Part shown: piece after piece, positions 33,597 through 42,245 of the stretch | How positions within the stretch are numbered: the first letter of the stretch is position 1 | Layout of the letters: each line of letters begins with the position of its first letter | NCBI RefSeq assembly: GCF_004804315.1 | Contig: NZ_SRXX01000005.1 | Coordinates: 62,001 to 126,000, forward strand | DNA from: Flagellimonas onchidii | GTDB taxonomy: Bacteria > Bacteroidota > Bacteroidia > Flavobacteriales > Flavobacteriaceae | Direction: 5' to 3' | DNA: 64,000 nucleotides | Notes under the pieces: model-generated | The model's input: only the letters and a program-made list of their open reading frames with translations | What the model was told of the DNA's origin: nothing | Databases searched by the model: none | Made by a program: the position numbers and the translations under genes

Positions 33597-34155
33597 AGAA
33601 ATAAACCACTAACATTTTCGAGCTTATCTTTCCTTTGTTGATTGGAACATGTGGTATGCGTCCATCAAAAAAAATGGAGTCACCTTCTTTTAAAAGTACT
33701 TCTTGGTCACCAATGACGTAACAACATTCACCTGTCAGAATGTATTTGAACTCAAAAGCATCGGTAACTACCTTGTCTCGTTTGGAATTGGGCTGTACTT
33801 CTAAAAAGACACTCTCAAAACCTACGGAATTAAGCTGTTTCCCAAATATGTAATTGTATGTAAATCCAACAGCCTCATCCTCTTTTTCAATCAAGGTTTG
33901 ATCGTCCTTTCTCGAAACTAAAAAGTTGACTCCGTTTACTTTTGGCATCCCATCAAAGAAAATGGTCATTTCGGATTCCAGAGCATCTACAATTTTCAAA
34001 AAAACAGGTAATGAAGGTATGGTGCGACCATTTTCAATACGGGAAATCAACCCAGCAGTGACCCCCGCCTTAATGGCAATATCACTGATTGTTTTTTTGT
34101 TGTTTTTCCTGATTTCCTTTATTCTTTTTCCGATATTGATAAGATAATCCTCCAT
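33589..34155 (-). CDS. XRE-cupin transcriptional regulator
   Basis: A 188-residue protein with an N-terminal helix-turn-helix of the XRE/Cro type (about 8-62: IGKRIKEIRKNNKKTISDIA, GLISRIENGRTIPSLP) and a C-terminal cupin_2 sensor domain (about 105-185, with EFKYILTGECCYVIGDQE and LKEGDSIFFDGRIPH). Family members often respond to small molecules such as amino acids or amines and usually repress. It lies between the two phosphonate operons, antisense to the first and divergent from the second, and is the obvious candidate regulator of both. Confidence 0.9.
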   Translation of the reverse strand: MEDYLINIGKRIKEIRKNNKKTISDIAIKAGVTAGLISRIENGRTIPSLPVFLKIVDALESEMTIFFDGMPKVNGVNFLVSRKDDQTLIEKEDEAVGFTYNYIFGKQLNSVGFESVFLEVQPNSKRDKVVTDAFEFKYILTGECCYVIGDQEVLLKEGDSIFFDGRIPHVPINKGKISSKMLVVYFFI

Positions 34156-34180
34156 ATATTGTGCAATTTCTACTTTTTTA

Positions 34181-34190
34181 GTATTTATAA
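34181..34190 (+). promoter_or_regulatory. Candidate XRE-cupin operator, site 1
   Basis: GTATTTATAA, one base from the repeated GTATTTGTAA motif, 26 bp upstream of the regulator's own start; suitable for autoregulation. Confidence 0.4.
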
Positions 34191-34278
34191 CTTTATTGAA
34201 GTGTAATTCTTTTTGTTAACTTATTGCTATACAATAAAATACCAAATACTTCGCAGTGTGCAAGATAACATAAAAAGT

Positions 34279-34291
34279 GAGTATTTGTAAA
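34279..34291 (+). promoter_or_regulatory. Candidate XRE-cupin operator, site 2
   Basis: GAGTATTTGTAAA, a perfect inverted copy of the 13-mer at 34410-34422. It follows AAAAAGTGAGTA, which is shared with the leader of operon 1. Confidence 0.5.
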
Positions 34292-34409
34292 TAATATTAA
34301 ACTAACCTTAGGCTACTTCTTTTAACTTTTCGGTATCTATTTTTTAATCTAGATACTCCCGTCTCTTAACAATGGTGTTGGATATTTGTTGATAAATAAT
34401 TAACCAAAT

Positions 34410-34422
34410 TTTACAAATACTC
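34410..34422 (-). promoter_or_regulatory. Candidate XRE-cupin operator, site 3
   Basis: TTTACAAATACTC, the reverse complement of site 2, located 5 bp before the susC ATG. Binding here could block transcription or translation initiation. Confidence 0.5.
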
Positions 34423-34427
34423 AACAA

Positions 34428-37400
34428 ATGAAAAAAACACTAGTTACATTTTTATTCGTCTTATTGGCGAGCATCATGGGCTATTCCCAGGTTGTATTCA
34501 CAGGAACGGTCTTAGATGAAAACAATGTGCCGCTGCCTGGGGCATCGGTAGTCATCAAGGGCAGTAGTACGGGCGTAGCAGCCGATTTCGATGGAAAATT
34601 CGAAATTCAACTCTCTCAAGATGGAGATGTTTTAGTGGTTTCTTATATAGGTTACTTGTCACAGGAATTTGACACAACTGGAGAATCCACTGCAACAATT
34701 ATTTTACAACCCGATTCGCAAAAATTGGATGAGGTAGTTGTTACCGCACTTGGTATTGAGCGTGAAGCGAAAAAACTGGCATACGCTGTACAAAAAGTTT
34801 CTGGAGAAGAGATTTCTGAAGCGAAAGAAACCAATGTTGTAAACTCGTTATCCGGCAAGATGGCCGGAGTTCAGGTGACTGGTGGCAACTCTGGTGTAGG
34901 ATCATCTTCACAGATTATTATTCGCGGTGAAAGCTCGTTGAATCCAAATCCTAATGCAAATTCCCCGTTGTTCGTTGTTGATGGAATTCCAATCAACAAT
35001 AATGTAAGCAGTTTTAGTTCAGAAGGGAATATGGAAGTGGACCTTGGAAACGGGGCTATGGATATTAACCCTGATGATGTGGAAACAATGACAGTTTTAA
35101 AAGGCCCCAGTGCAACGGCATTGTATGGCTCTAGAGGAGGTAATGGTGTGATCTTGATCACCACAAAGTCAGGAAAAGGTAGGGGAGGTATAGGCGTATC
35201 CTTTACGAATAACACTACCTATGAAACTATCTTAACGCTTCCTGAATATCAGAATAGATATGGGCAGGGTTCTAATGGGCAATTCGCTTTTGGTGATGGA
35301 GGACAAAACAGATCTGTGACAGGCGGTATCAATGATCATGTTGATGAGAGTTGGGGTCCAGCATTGAATGGTCAATTGATTGCTCAGCATGATAGCCCAA
35401 CCTCAAGTGGTCTGCGTGCTGGTGATGTTAATGTTCGTCCAAGAAACCCAGATGGCACTTTTGCCGATGAGATTATTGCAACCCCTTTCAGCCCTCATCC
35501 AAATAATATTCGTGATTTCTTTAGAACTGGTTTTACCCTAAGTAATAATATTGCGCTGACTGGTGCTAACGAAGATGGCAACTTTAGAGTGTCATTTACA
35601 GATTTGCAGTCGGAAAGCGTAATTCCCAATTCCAATTTTAAGAGAAGGACCTATGCGGTCAATGGCTCGTACAATCTTACGGATTGGTTGAAGGTCACGG
35701 GATCCATGAATTACATCAATAGTAATTCACGTAATCGTCCCAATAATTCGTACGGTACAGAAAATATTATGTATTTGTGGATTTGGTTTGGACGCCATAT
35801 AGATATGAACCCTTTAAGGGATTACTGGCAGCCTGGCCTTGAAGGCGTGCAGCAATTCAATTACAATTATAACTACCACGATAACCCTTATTTTACAGTT
35901 TTTGAAAACACCAATGCGTTCAATAAGGATCGTTTGATTACCAACATGCGTGCTGATGTAAAACTGGCCAAAGGCTTGGATTTCATGTTCCGTACAGGTT
36001 TCGACTATTCCAATGAATTGAGTATGCGAAAAAGGGCTTATTCTACCCAACGTTTTCCAAACGGACAATATCGCGAGGATTATAACTATGCATACGAGCA
36101 GAATACCGATTTTTTGTTGACGTACAATACTGAGGTCAATAAAGATATAGACTTTGGAGCTTCGTTGGGAGGCAACCATCGTGCGGCAAAGAGCAGCTAT
36201 CAGCGAATTAGCGCAAACTCGTTGTCAGTTCCTGGTATTTACAACTTTGGAAATGCAGCTGAGCCATTAACTTCAAGTGATTTTGATAGTAAAAAAGAGG
36301 TGAACAGTTTGTATGCTTTTGCAAACGTGTCTTACAAGGATTATTTGTTTTTGGATATAACGGGACGTAACGACTGGTCATCCACGCTGCCAAGTGACAA
36401 CTGGAGTTACTTTTACCCGTCTGTGGGGGCAAGTGCCATAATATCAGACATGTTTACCATGCCAGAGTATATCAGCTTTATCAAGTTAAGGGCTGGTTGG
36501 GCGAGTGTCGGTAATGATACGGATCCGTATAATTTGGCTGCTACTTACGGTTTTGGAACGGCATTTAATGGTTTTTCAAGAGTGGACTCGCCGTCCGAGT
36601 TGAAAAACTCTGAACTTAAGCCAGAACGGACTAATTCTTTCGAGATTGGGGCTGATTTAAGGTTCTTCCAAAATCGTTTAGGCTTTGACATTGCGGCATA
36701 CAAATCCATTACCAATGATCAGATTCTTTCCTTGCCTGTTTCAAGTACATCAGGTTTCACCACTAGAGTTATCAATGCCGGTGAGGTAGAGAACAAAGGT
36801 ATAGAGGTCACTTTGTCGGCTACACCATTGAGAACAGATAATTTTAGCTGGAATACCAATGTGAACTTTACCATGAATAGGGGTAAAATCAAAGAACTTA
36901 CTGATAATCTAGATTTTTACCGAATTAAGAGCAATTACTTGATTGTAGGAGCTGAAGTTGGTGAAAGAATGGGTGATTTGTATGGTACGGGCTTTGAAAT
37001 GGTTACAGATAGAAACAGTCCATTTTTTGGTCAGTGGATTATAGATGAAGGTTCTGGATTGCCAATTAGAAGTAGTGAATTACGGAATTTAGGAAACTAT
37101 AACCCTGACTTCATGGTAGGCTTTCAAAACAGCTTTAGATATAAGAATTTAAGCTTAGGTGTATTGTTCGATTGGAGACAAGGAGGAGTTTATCACTCAA
37201 GAACTGTGGCTATTGGTGGTACAACAGGTATGTTGGATTTCACCGTGCCAGGCCGCGAAACCGGCATAGTTGCTGAAGGGGTTATTGATAATGGGGATGG
37301 AACATACACTCCAAATACACAAAGTGTAACAGCATCGAATTACTATTCGCATGTATATAGCCGTAGCAATGAGCAAAGTTCTATGTTCGATGCCACATAT

Positions 37401-37637
37401 GTAAAACTTCGAGAAGTAAAATTGAGCTACTCGTTGCCACAGAGCTTACTTAAAAAATTGCCTGTAAGATCGGCCAGTATTGCTCTTGTTGGAAGAAATC
37501 TTGCTCTTTGGACAGAGAATGATCATGTAGATCCAGAATCCATCTCTTTTTCAGGTGGAACCATTGTTCCTGGAGTGGAAGATATGGCCCTGCCCAGCAC
37601 CAGAAGTTTTGGACTTAACCTTAATGTAGAATTCTAA
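34428..37637 (+). CDS. SusC/RagA-type TonB-linked outer-membrane transporter of the phosphonate locus
   Basis: A 1069-residue protein: signal peptide (1-21), CarboxypepD_reg-like domain (about 24-100), LDEVVVTALGI TonB-box region, plug (about 120-245, with SPLFVVDGIPI and TALYGSRGGNGVILITTKSG), then a 22-strand-type barrel ending GLNLNVEF. Unlike the SusC at 24 kb it lacks an STN domain, so it is not coupled to a sigma/FecR system; regulation likely comes from the XRE-cupin protein. It is followed 31 bp later by susD. The imported molecule is probably a phosphonate-containing compound, inferred from the enzymes encoded downstream. Confidence 0.95.
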   Translation: MKKTLVTFLFVLLASIMGYSQVVFTGTVLDENNVPLPGASVVIKGSSTGVAADFDGKFEIQLSQDGDVLVVSYIGYLSQEFDTTGESTATIILQPDSQKLDEVVVTALGIEREAKKLAYAVQKVSGEEISEAKETNVVNSLSGKMAGVQVTGGNSGVGSSSQIIIRGESSLNPNPNANSPLFVVDGIPINNNVSSFSSEGNMEVDLGNGAMDINPDDVETMTVLKGPSATALYGSRGGNGVILITTKSGKGRGGIGVSFTNNTTYETILTLPEYQNRYGQGSNGQFAFGDGGQNRSVTGGINDHVDESWGPALNGQLIAQHDSPTSSGLRAGDVNVRPRNPDGTFADEIIATPFSPHPNNIRDFFRTGFTLSNNIALTGANEDGNFRVSFTDLQSESVIPNSNFKRRTYAVNGSYNLTDWLKVTGSMNYINSNSRNRPNNSYGTENIMYLWIWFGRHIDMNPLRDYWQPGLEGVQQFNYNYNYHDNPYFTVFENTNAFNKDRLITNMRADVKLAKGLDFMFRTGFDYSNELSMRKRAYSTQRFPNGQYREDYNYAYEQNTDFLLTYNTEVNKDIDFGASLGGNHRAAKSSYQRISANSLSVPGIYNFGNAAEPLTSSDFDSKKEVNSLYAFANVSYKDYLFLDITGRNDWSSTLPSDNWSYFYPSVGASAIISDMFTMPEYISFIKLRAGWASVGNDTDPYNLAATYGFGTAFNGFSRVDSPSELKNSELKPERTNSFEIGADLRFFQNRLGFDIAAYKSITNDQILSLPVSSTSGFTTRVINAGEVENKGIEVTLSATPLRTDNFSWNTNVNFTMNRGKIKELTDNLDFYRIKSNYLIVGAEVGERMGDLYGTGFEMVTDRNSPFFGQWIIDEGSGLPIRSSELRNLGNYNPDFMVGFQNSFRYKNLSLGVLFDWRQGGVYHSRTVAIGGTTGMLDFTVPGRETGIVAEGVIDNGDGTYTPNTQSVTASNYYSHVYSRSNEQSSMFDATYVKLREVKLSYSLPQSLLKKLPVRSASIALVGRNLALWTENDHVDPESISFSGGTIVPGVEDMALPSTRSFGLNLNVEF

Positions 37638-37668
37638 TAGAATAGATATCAAATCAAGATATAGTAAA

Positions 37669-39114
37669 ATGAAAACATATAAAAAAATAGCAGCTTTTAT
37701 TTTGACGGTGGGCATTACTTTTGCATGCACAGATCGATTTGAAGATATAAATACCAATCCAAACGCACCAGAAATGGTGAGCGCAGACTTGTTGGTTTCA
37801 ACAGTAACCTCCAATATCACCCGTACGCTGACGCAAGAGGGGTACAGCGATGGTAACACTATTACCCAATTAATGGCCAAAAATAACTTTCCAGGGTTTG
37901 GTCAGTTCGATTGGGGGGATCAGGGAATGTGGAGATTTTTCTATAATATTTTACCGGAAGTGAATGATATCATTGAAATCTCAAGGGCTGAAGGATCCCA
38001 GAATAGTACCTTTGAAGGTATTGCCTTGACACTAAGAGCTTTGTGCTTTGCCAATTTAACTGACCTGTATGTCAATGTACCTTATTCACAAGCTTTGGCC
38101 GGAGCAAGCGAAGGAATTTTTACGCCAGCTTATGATAGCCAAGAACAAGTGTATGACGGTGTGCTTCAGGATTTAGTCGATGCTGACGCGGCTTTGGCCC
38201 AAGGAGAAGTTATTGCTGGTAATTCTGGCGACGTGATCTATGGCGGCGATGCTTCTAAATGGAGGAAATTGGCCAATTCACTTCGATTACGCTATTTGTT
38301 GCGTATTTCAAAACAAAGAGACGTATCTTCAGAAATGCAAGCTATAGTTGCTTCCGGAAACTTTATAGCAACCAATGATGATAATGCTATATTAACTTAT
38401 AGCGGCACCTCAAATACTGATTCATGGCCGCAAAGTACAGGCCGTATTGGAGGGTTCGATGAGAAAAGTTTATGTACAACCGGTTTGGAGTATTTAACTC
38501 GTTTCAATGACCCTAGATTGGATATTTGGTTTGATCGCAATAGTGCCGGTGAATGGGTAGGTATACCAATTGGTTTGAATCAAGACAACGCAAGGGTTTA
38601 TGATGATGCCAACAGTCCAAGCCGTTTAGATGTGAATTTGTTCTATTTTTCAAGAACAGATGCCGAAGCGTTTATAATGAAAGCCTCCGAAGTACATTTT
38701 ATTTTAGCCGAGGCTGCTGAAAGAAACTTCATTTCAGGTGATGCTGAAACATATTATAATGAAGGTATCCGCGCCAGTCTTGCGTATTGGGGTGTTGGTG
38801 AGGCTGATATTGATGCCTACCTAACTCAAGATGAGGTAGCATATACCGATGGAGATTTTGAGTTGTTAATGACCCAAAAAACCTTGGCTTTGTGGAACGT
38901 TGATTATCAAGGATGGTTTAATTATAGAAGAACAGGTATGCCAGAGCTTGTTGCAGGCCCTGATAACTTGAACCAAGATCAGTACCCTGTTAGGTTTTTA
39001 TACCCTTCATCAGAGCAGGCCGAAAATGAAACTAATTATAATGCTGCGGTAAACGCTATTGGTGGAGATAATATTAACTCAAAAGGTTGGTGGGAGACCG
39101 GTACAAGATACTAG
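37669..39114 (+). CDS. SusD/RagB-like lipoprotein (SusD-like_2 type)
   Basis: A 481-residue lipoprotein (signal ending ITFAC, Cys20) with the DRFEDINTNPN start common in SusD_2 proteins, the helical core (ALTLRALCFANLTDLYVNVPYS, WRKLANSLRLRYLLRI) and a C-terminal HFILAEAAER segment. It acts as the substrate-capturing lid on the partner SusC at the outer membrane. Residues contacting ligand cannot be inferred. Confidence 0.94.
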   Translation: MKTYKKIAAFILTVGITFACTDRFEDINTNPNAPEMVSADLLVSTVTSNITRTLTQEGYSDGNTITQLMAKNNFPGFGQFDWGDQGMWRFFYNILPEVNDIIEISRAEGSQNSTFEGIALTLRALCFANLTDLYVNVPYSQALAGASEGIFTPAYDSQEQVYDGVLQDLVDADAALAQGEVIAGNSGDVIYGGDASKWRKLANSLRLRYLLRISKQRDVSSEMQAIVASGNFIATNDDNAILTYSGTSNTDSWPQSTGRIGGFDEKSLCTTGLEYLTRFNDPRLDIWFDRNSAGEWVGIPIGLNQDNARVYDDANSPSRLDVNLFYFSRTDAEAFIMKASEVHFILAEAAERNFISGDAETYYNEGIRASLAYWGVGEADIDAYLTQDEVAYTDGDFELLMTQKTLALWNVDYQGWFNYRRTGMPELVAGPDNLNQDQYPVRFLYPSSEQAENETNYNAAVNAIGGDNINSKGWWETGTRY

Positions 39115-39141
39115 GGCCCAATAAATATAAATAACTTTAAA

Positions 39142-39175
39142 GGGTTGCCTTGGTTACTATTATCTGGGGCAGCCC
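39142..39175 (+). other. Hairpin between susD and the phosphodiesterase gene
   Basis: GGGTTGCC and GGCAGCCC form an 8-bp stem (one G-U wobble) with an 18-nt loop, followed by ATTATTA rather than a clean T tract. It is likely a weak terminator or attenuator that lowers enzyme-gene expression relative to susCD. Confidence 0.55.
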
Positions 39176-39210
39176 ATTATTACCATAAAGTGTTAACAAA
39201 AATCAACGCC

Positions 39211-40869
39211 ATGCGAATAGCAAAGTTTTTCATAATCGCGCTAACTATACCTTTACTTTCTTGTGAGGTTAAGAAGAAATCCTCAACCGCACAGATTGAG
39301 CATGTAGTAGTCATTGGAATCGATGGAATGAGCCCCGATGGAATTCAAAATGCCCGCACCCCAATGTTGGACAGTATGATACAAAAGGGAGCTTCAACCA
39401 TGCATGGCAGGGCTGTCCTGCCCTCCAGTTCAAGTCCTAACTGGGCCAGCATGATTATGGGTGCGGATACTGAGCAACACGGCATTACCTCCAACGGTTG
39501 GGAAAAATTTGACCACCAACTCCCTCCTGTAGTAGTTACTCCAAATGGCACTTTCCCTACTATTTTTACCCTGTTTAAAGACCAAAAACCAGAAGCCCAT
39601 ATAGGTGCCATTTATGATTGGGATGGTTTTGGAAGATTATTCGAAAAAAGTGATGTTGATTTTGATATTGATGGAGATCATGAAGAAGGCACAACCCTAG
39701 ATGCCATCAATTATATTAAAGAACATACTCCGGATTTCACCTTTATTCATCTGGATCATGTTGATCATGCCGGCCATAGTATGGGACATGGAAGTCCAGA
39801 ATATTATAAATCTGTTCAAAAGGCAGATTCCTTAATTTCTCAGATTGTGGAAGCAACAAAAGCAGCTGGAATGCTCAAAAAAACGATGTTTATTGTTACC
39901 GCTGATCATGGCGGACTTGGTTTTGGCCATGGAGGAGAAAGTCTGGCAGAGATGAACATCCCGTTTATTTTATTTGGTGCGGGAATCAAAGAAGGATATG
40001 ATATTGAAGAGACTGTCTATCAAATTGACAATGCTCCCACCGTAGCCTATGCAATGGGATTGGAAATACCCCAAGCTTGGATAGGAAGACCAGTCATGGG
40101 AGCTTTTCTTGGAAACGAAAAACCAAGGCTAACCTATAGAAGACAAGAACAAATAACCCCTCCCAAAATTCTTCCTGATGCAGGATATTTTGAGCCTGCT
40201 GGTGGTGTTTTTAAAGCAGATTCGGTTCCCGTAGTCATTCAAAATCCAAATAATAAAGGGATTATCAGATTCACTTTGGGTGGTAGTTTACCAACACTGG
40301 AAAACAGCCAACAATACACCGATACCTTTTATTTGAAGAAAACAACAGTGCTAAAAGCGGGGATTTTCCAAGATGGAGCCATTAAGAGCACGGTAACAGA
40401 AGGAAGTTTCAGGATAGTTCCAAAAACAAAGGAAGATCCCGTAAGGTATCAGCTGTTTCATGGTGAAAAACTGGAAAAGCTTCCTGATTTTTCCACCTTA
40501 AAACCGGTTCAAGAAGGTTTTGTCATTGAGCTTTCCCACAAACAGTTAATCAATAATACAACCAAGGAAGACCAAATTGCCTTGGCTCTAGAAAGCTTTA
40601 TAGAAATTGATGAGGAGGGAAAGTACACTTTTTTCACGAACAGCGACGATGGCAGTAAACTTTATGTAAAGGGCAAACTGCTGGTTGATAATGACGGCAA
40701 CCACGGTGTAAGGGAACGAAACGGTAGTATAAATCTCAATAAAGGAAGGCATTTGATTCGGGTTGAATATTATAACGGTGGCGGAGGCTATCATTTGGCT
40801 GCCAAATATCAGGGCCCCAACATTGTCAAACAGATTATTCCTTCCAATCACCTGTACCCAACAAAATAA
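39211..40869 (+). CDS. Secreted type I phosphodiesterase/alkaline phosphatase-superfamily lipoprotein with PA14-like domain
   Basis: A 552-residue lipoprotein (signal ending IPLLSC, Cys18; the ATG at 39211 is chosen because it gives a proper signal peptide). The catalytic domain (about 30-330) has the two-metal site of nucleotide pyrophosphatase/phosphodiesterases: VVIGIDGMSPD, the nucleophile region SSSSPNWASMIMGAD, HLDHVDHAGH and VTADHGG.GFGHGG. A chitobiase-C/Fn3-associated domain (about 345-415) and a PA14-like domain (about 430-550, TNSDDGSKLYVKGKLLVDN) follow; the latter often bind sugars. Related enzymes include phosphonoacetate hydrolase PhnA, but the signal peptide points to an extracytoplasmic role, perhaps releasing phosphonates from conjugates. 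Confidence 0.88.
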   Translation: MRIAKFFIIALTIPLLSCEVKKKSSTAQIEHVVVIGIDGMSPDGIQNARTPMLDSMIQKGASTMHGRAVLPSSSSPNWASMIMGADTEQHGITSNGWEKFDHQLPPVVVTPNGTFPTIFTLFKDQKPEAHIGAIYDWDGFGRLFEKSDVDFDIDGDHEEGTTLDAINYIKEHTPDFTFIHLDHVDHAGHSMGHGSPEYYKSVQKADSLISQIVEATKAAGMLKKTMFIVTADHGGLGFGHGGESLAEMNIPFILFGAGIKEGYDIEETVYQIDNAPTVAYAMGLEIPQAWIGRPVMGAFLGNEKPRLTYRRQEQITPPKILPDAGYFEPAGGVFKADSVPVVIQNPNNKGIIRFTLGGSLPTLENSQQYTDTFYLKKTTVLKAGIFQDGAIKSTVTEGSFRIVPKTKEDPVRYQLFHGEKLEKLPDFSTLKPVQEGFVIELSHKQLINNTTKEDQIALALESFIEIDEEGKYTFFTNSDDGSKLYVKGKLLVDNDGNHGVRERNGSINLNKGRHLIRVEYYNGGGGYHLAAKYQGPNIVKQIIPSNHLYPTK

Positions 40870-40877
40870 AATACTTC

Positions 40878-42245
40878 ATGCAACAGAATACTTCAGGAAT
40901 CAGCCTAGAACATTTGGTTGAGGGAGACATTAATTTGACTCCGGCAAGGGGGCAATGGAATGGCTTTGTAGATAACCAAGAGGTAAAAGACTTACTGGAA
41001 AAAGATGCCAAATATTTTTTGCATCAGTCCATGTCTACACCCTGTTTAGATGTTTTAAAACATTGCGAAGGATCTTACATTCAAAGTGTTTCAGGTAAAA
41101 AGTACTTGGATTTCCATGGCAATAATGTGCATCAAATAGGATTCTCTCATCCAAAATTAATCAATCGCCTTAAGGAACAATTGCAGAACCTTACTTTTTC
41201 TACTAGAAGGTATACAAACGAAGTTGCCGTGGCTTTTGCGGAAAAATTGGTTTCGGTAACTCCGCAAGGGCTTGATAGAGTATTGTTCACTCCAAATGGA
41301 AGCTCTGCGGTTGGGATAGCATTAAAATTGGCCAGGGCTGTAACCGGAAAGTATAAGGTAGTTTCTTTTTGGGATTCGTTTCATGGCGCTTCTTTAGATG
41401 TGGTTGGAGCAAGTGGAGAGTCGATTTTTAGGGAACATATGGGGCCTTTGATGCCTGGGGTCATTCGTATTCCACCTCCGATTACTTACAGAGGTATTTA
41501 TGAAGGTAGAGAGGAAAAGGCCTTGGAATACTTGGAATATGTCCTTTCAAAAGACAATCAGATAGGAGCTTTTTTGGCCGAAACTATAAGGAATACCGAT
41601 GTTCAAATTCCATCAAAACACTTTTGGCAAGAAGCTAGAAGGTTATGTGATAGGTACAATGTACTGTTGATTTTGGATGAGATTCCCATTGCCTTGGGCA
41701 GAACAGGAAAAATGTTTGCTTTTGAACACTTTGGTATTGAGCCAGATATCTTATGTTTGGGTAAAGGTTTGGGTGGAGGTCTAATTCCTCAAGCAGCTAT
41801 AGTCACTCGAGATGAATACAATATCTTTCAGCATATTTCATTAGGGCATTATACCCATGAAAAAAGTCCGATGGGAGCAATGGCGGGGCTAACAGTACTT
41901 CAAATTATTGAAGAAGAAGATTTGTTGGGGAAAACCTGTCAATTTGAAAAGTACATGAAATCAACCTTACATAGAATGCACCGAAAGTATTCACTGATTG
42001 GTGATGTAAGAGGTATGGGATTGTTGTGGGGAATAGAATTGGTAACTGATAGGACAGGTAAAAAACCTGCTTTGATTGAAGCAGAGGAAATAATGTACGA
42101 ATGTCTCCGAAATGGTTTAAACTTTAAGGTATCCAAAGGCAACGTCATCCAGCTATCCCCTGCACTGACTATCTCTGAAGAAGAACTTCAAGATGCCTTA
42201 AGAATATTAAATGAAGCATTTCTAAAAATAAACACCATCACATAA
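40878..42245 (+). CDS. pbfA: PbfA-like PLP enzyme: (R)-1-hydroxy-2-aminoethylphosphonate ammonia-lyase
   Basis: A 455-residue fold-type I PLP enzyme of the class III aminotransferase family. The PLP lysine is Lys296 in CLGKGLGGG, with LILDEIPIALGRTG upstream. Features typical of the phosphonate-specific PbfA group are present: EGDINLTPARGQW near the start, DAKYFLHQSMSTPCLDVL, YLDFHGNNVHQIGFSHP and VSFWDSFHGASLDVVGASGE. Characterised PbfA converts (R)-1-hydroxy-2-aminoethylphosphonate to phosphonoacetaldehyde plus ammonia, the substrate of the HAD enzyme encoded at 32.9 kb. It is cytosolic. It starts 8 bp after the phosphodiesterase gene and overlaps the next gene by one base. Confidence 0.87.
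   Translation: MQQNTSGISLEHLVEGDINLTPARGQWNGFVDNQEVKDLLEKDAKYFLHQSMSTPCLDVLKHCEGSYIQSVSGKKYLDFHGNNVHQIGFSHPKLINRLKEQLQNLTFSTRRYTNEVAVAFAEKLVSVTPQGLDRVLFTPNGSSAVGIALKLARAVTGKYKVVSFWDSFHGASLDVVGASGESIFREHMGPLMPGVIRIPPPITYRGIYEGREEKALEYLEYVLSKDNQIGAFLAETIRNTDVQIPSKHFWQEARRLCDRYNVLLILDEIPIALGRTGKMFAFEHFGIEPDILCLGKGLGGGLIPQAAIVTRDEYNIFQHISLGHYTHEKSPMGAMAGLTVLQIIEEEDLLGKTCQFEKYMKSTLHRMHRKYSLIGDVRGMGLLWGIELVTDRTGKKPALIEAEEIMYECLRNGLNFKVSKGNVIQLSPALTISEEELQDALRILNEAFLKINTIT

Noticed and set aside
39211-40869. Calling the secreted phosphodiesterase a phosphonoacetate hydrolase (PhnA)
   Set aside because: It shares the superfamily fold, but it is a lipoprotein with Fn3-associated and PA14-like domains, and no phosphonoacetate pathway genes are present.
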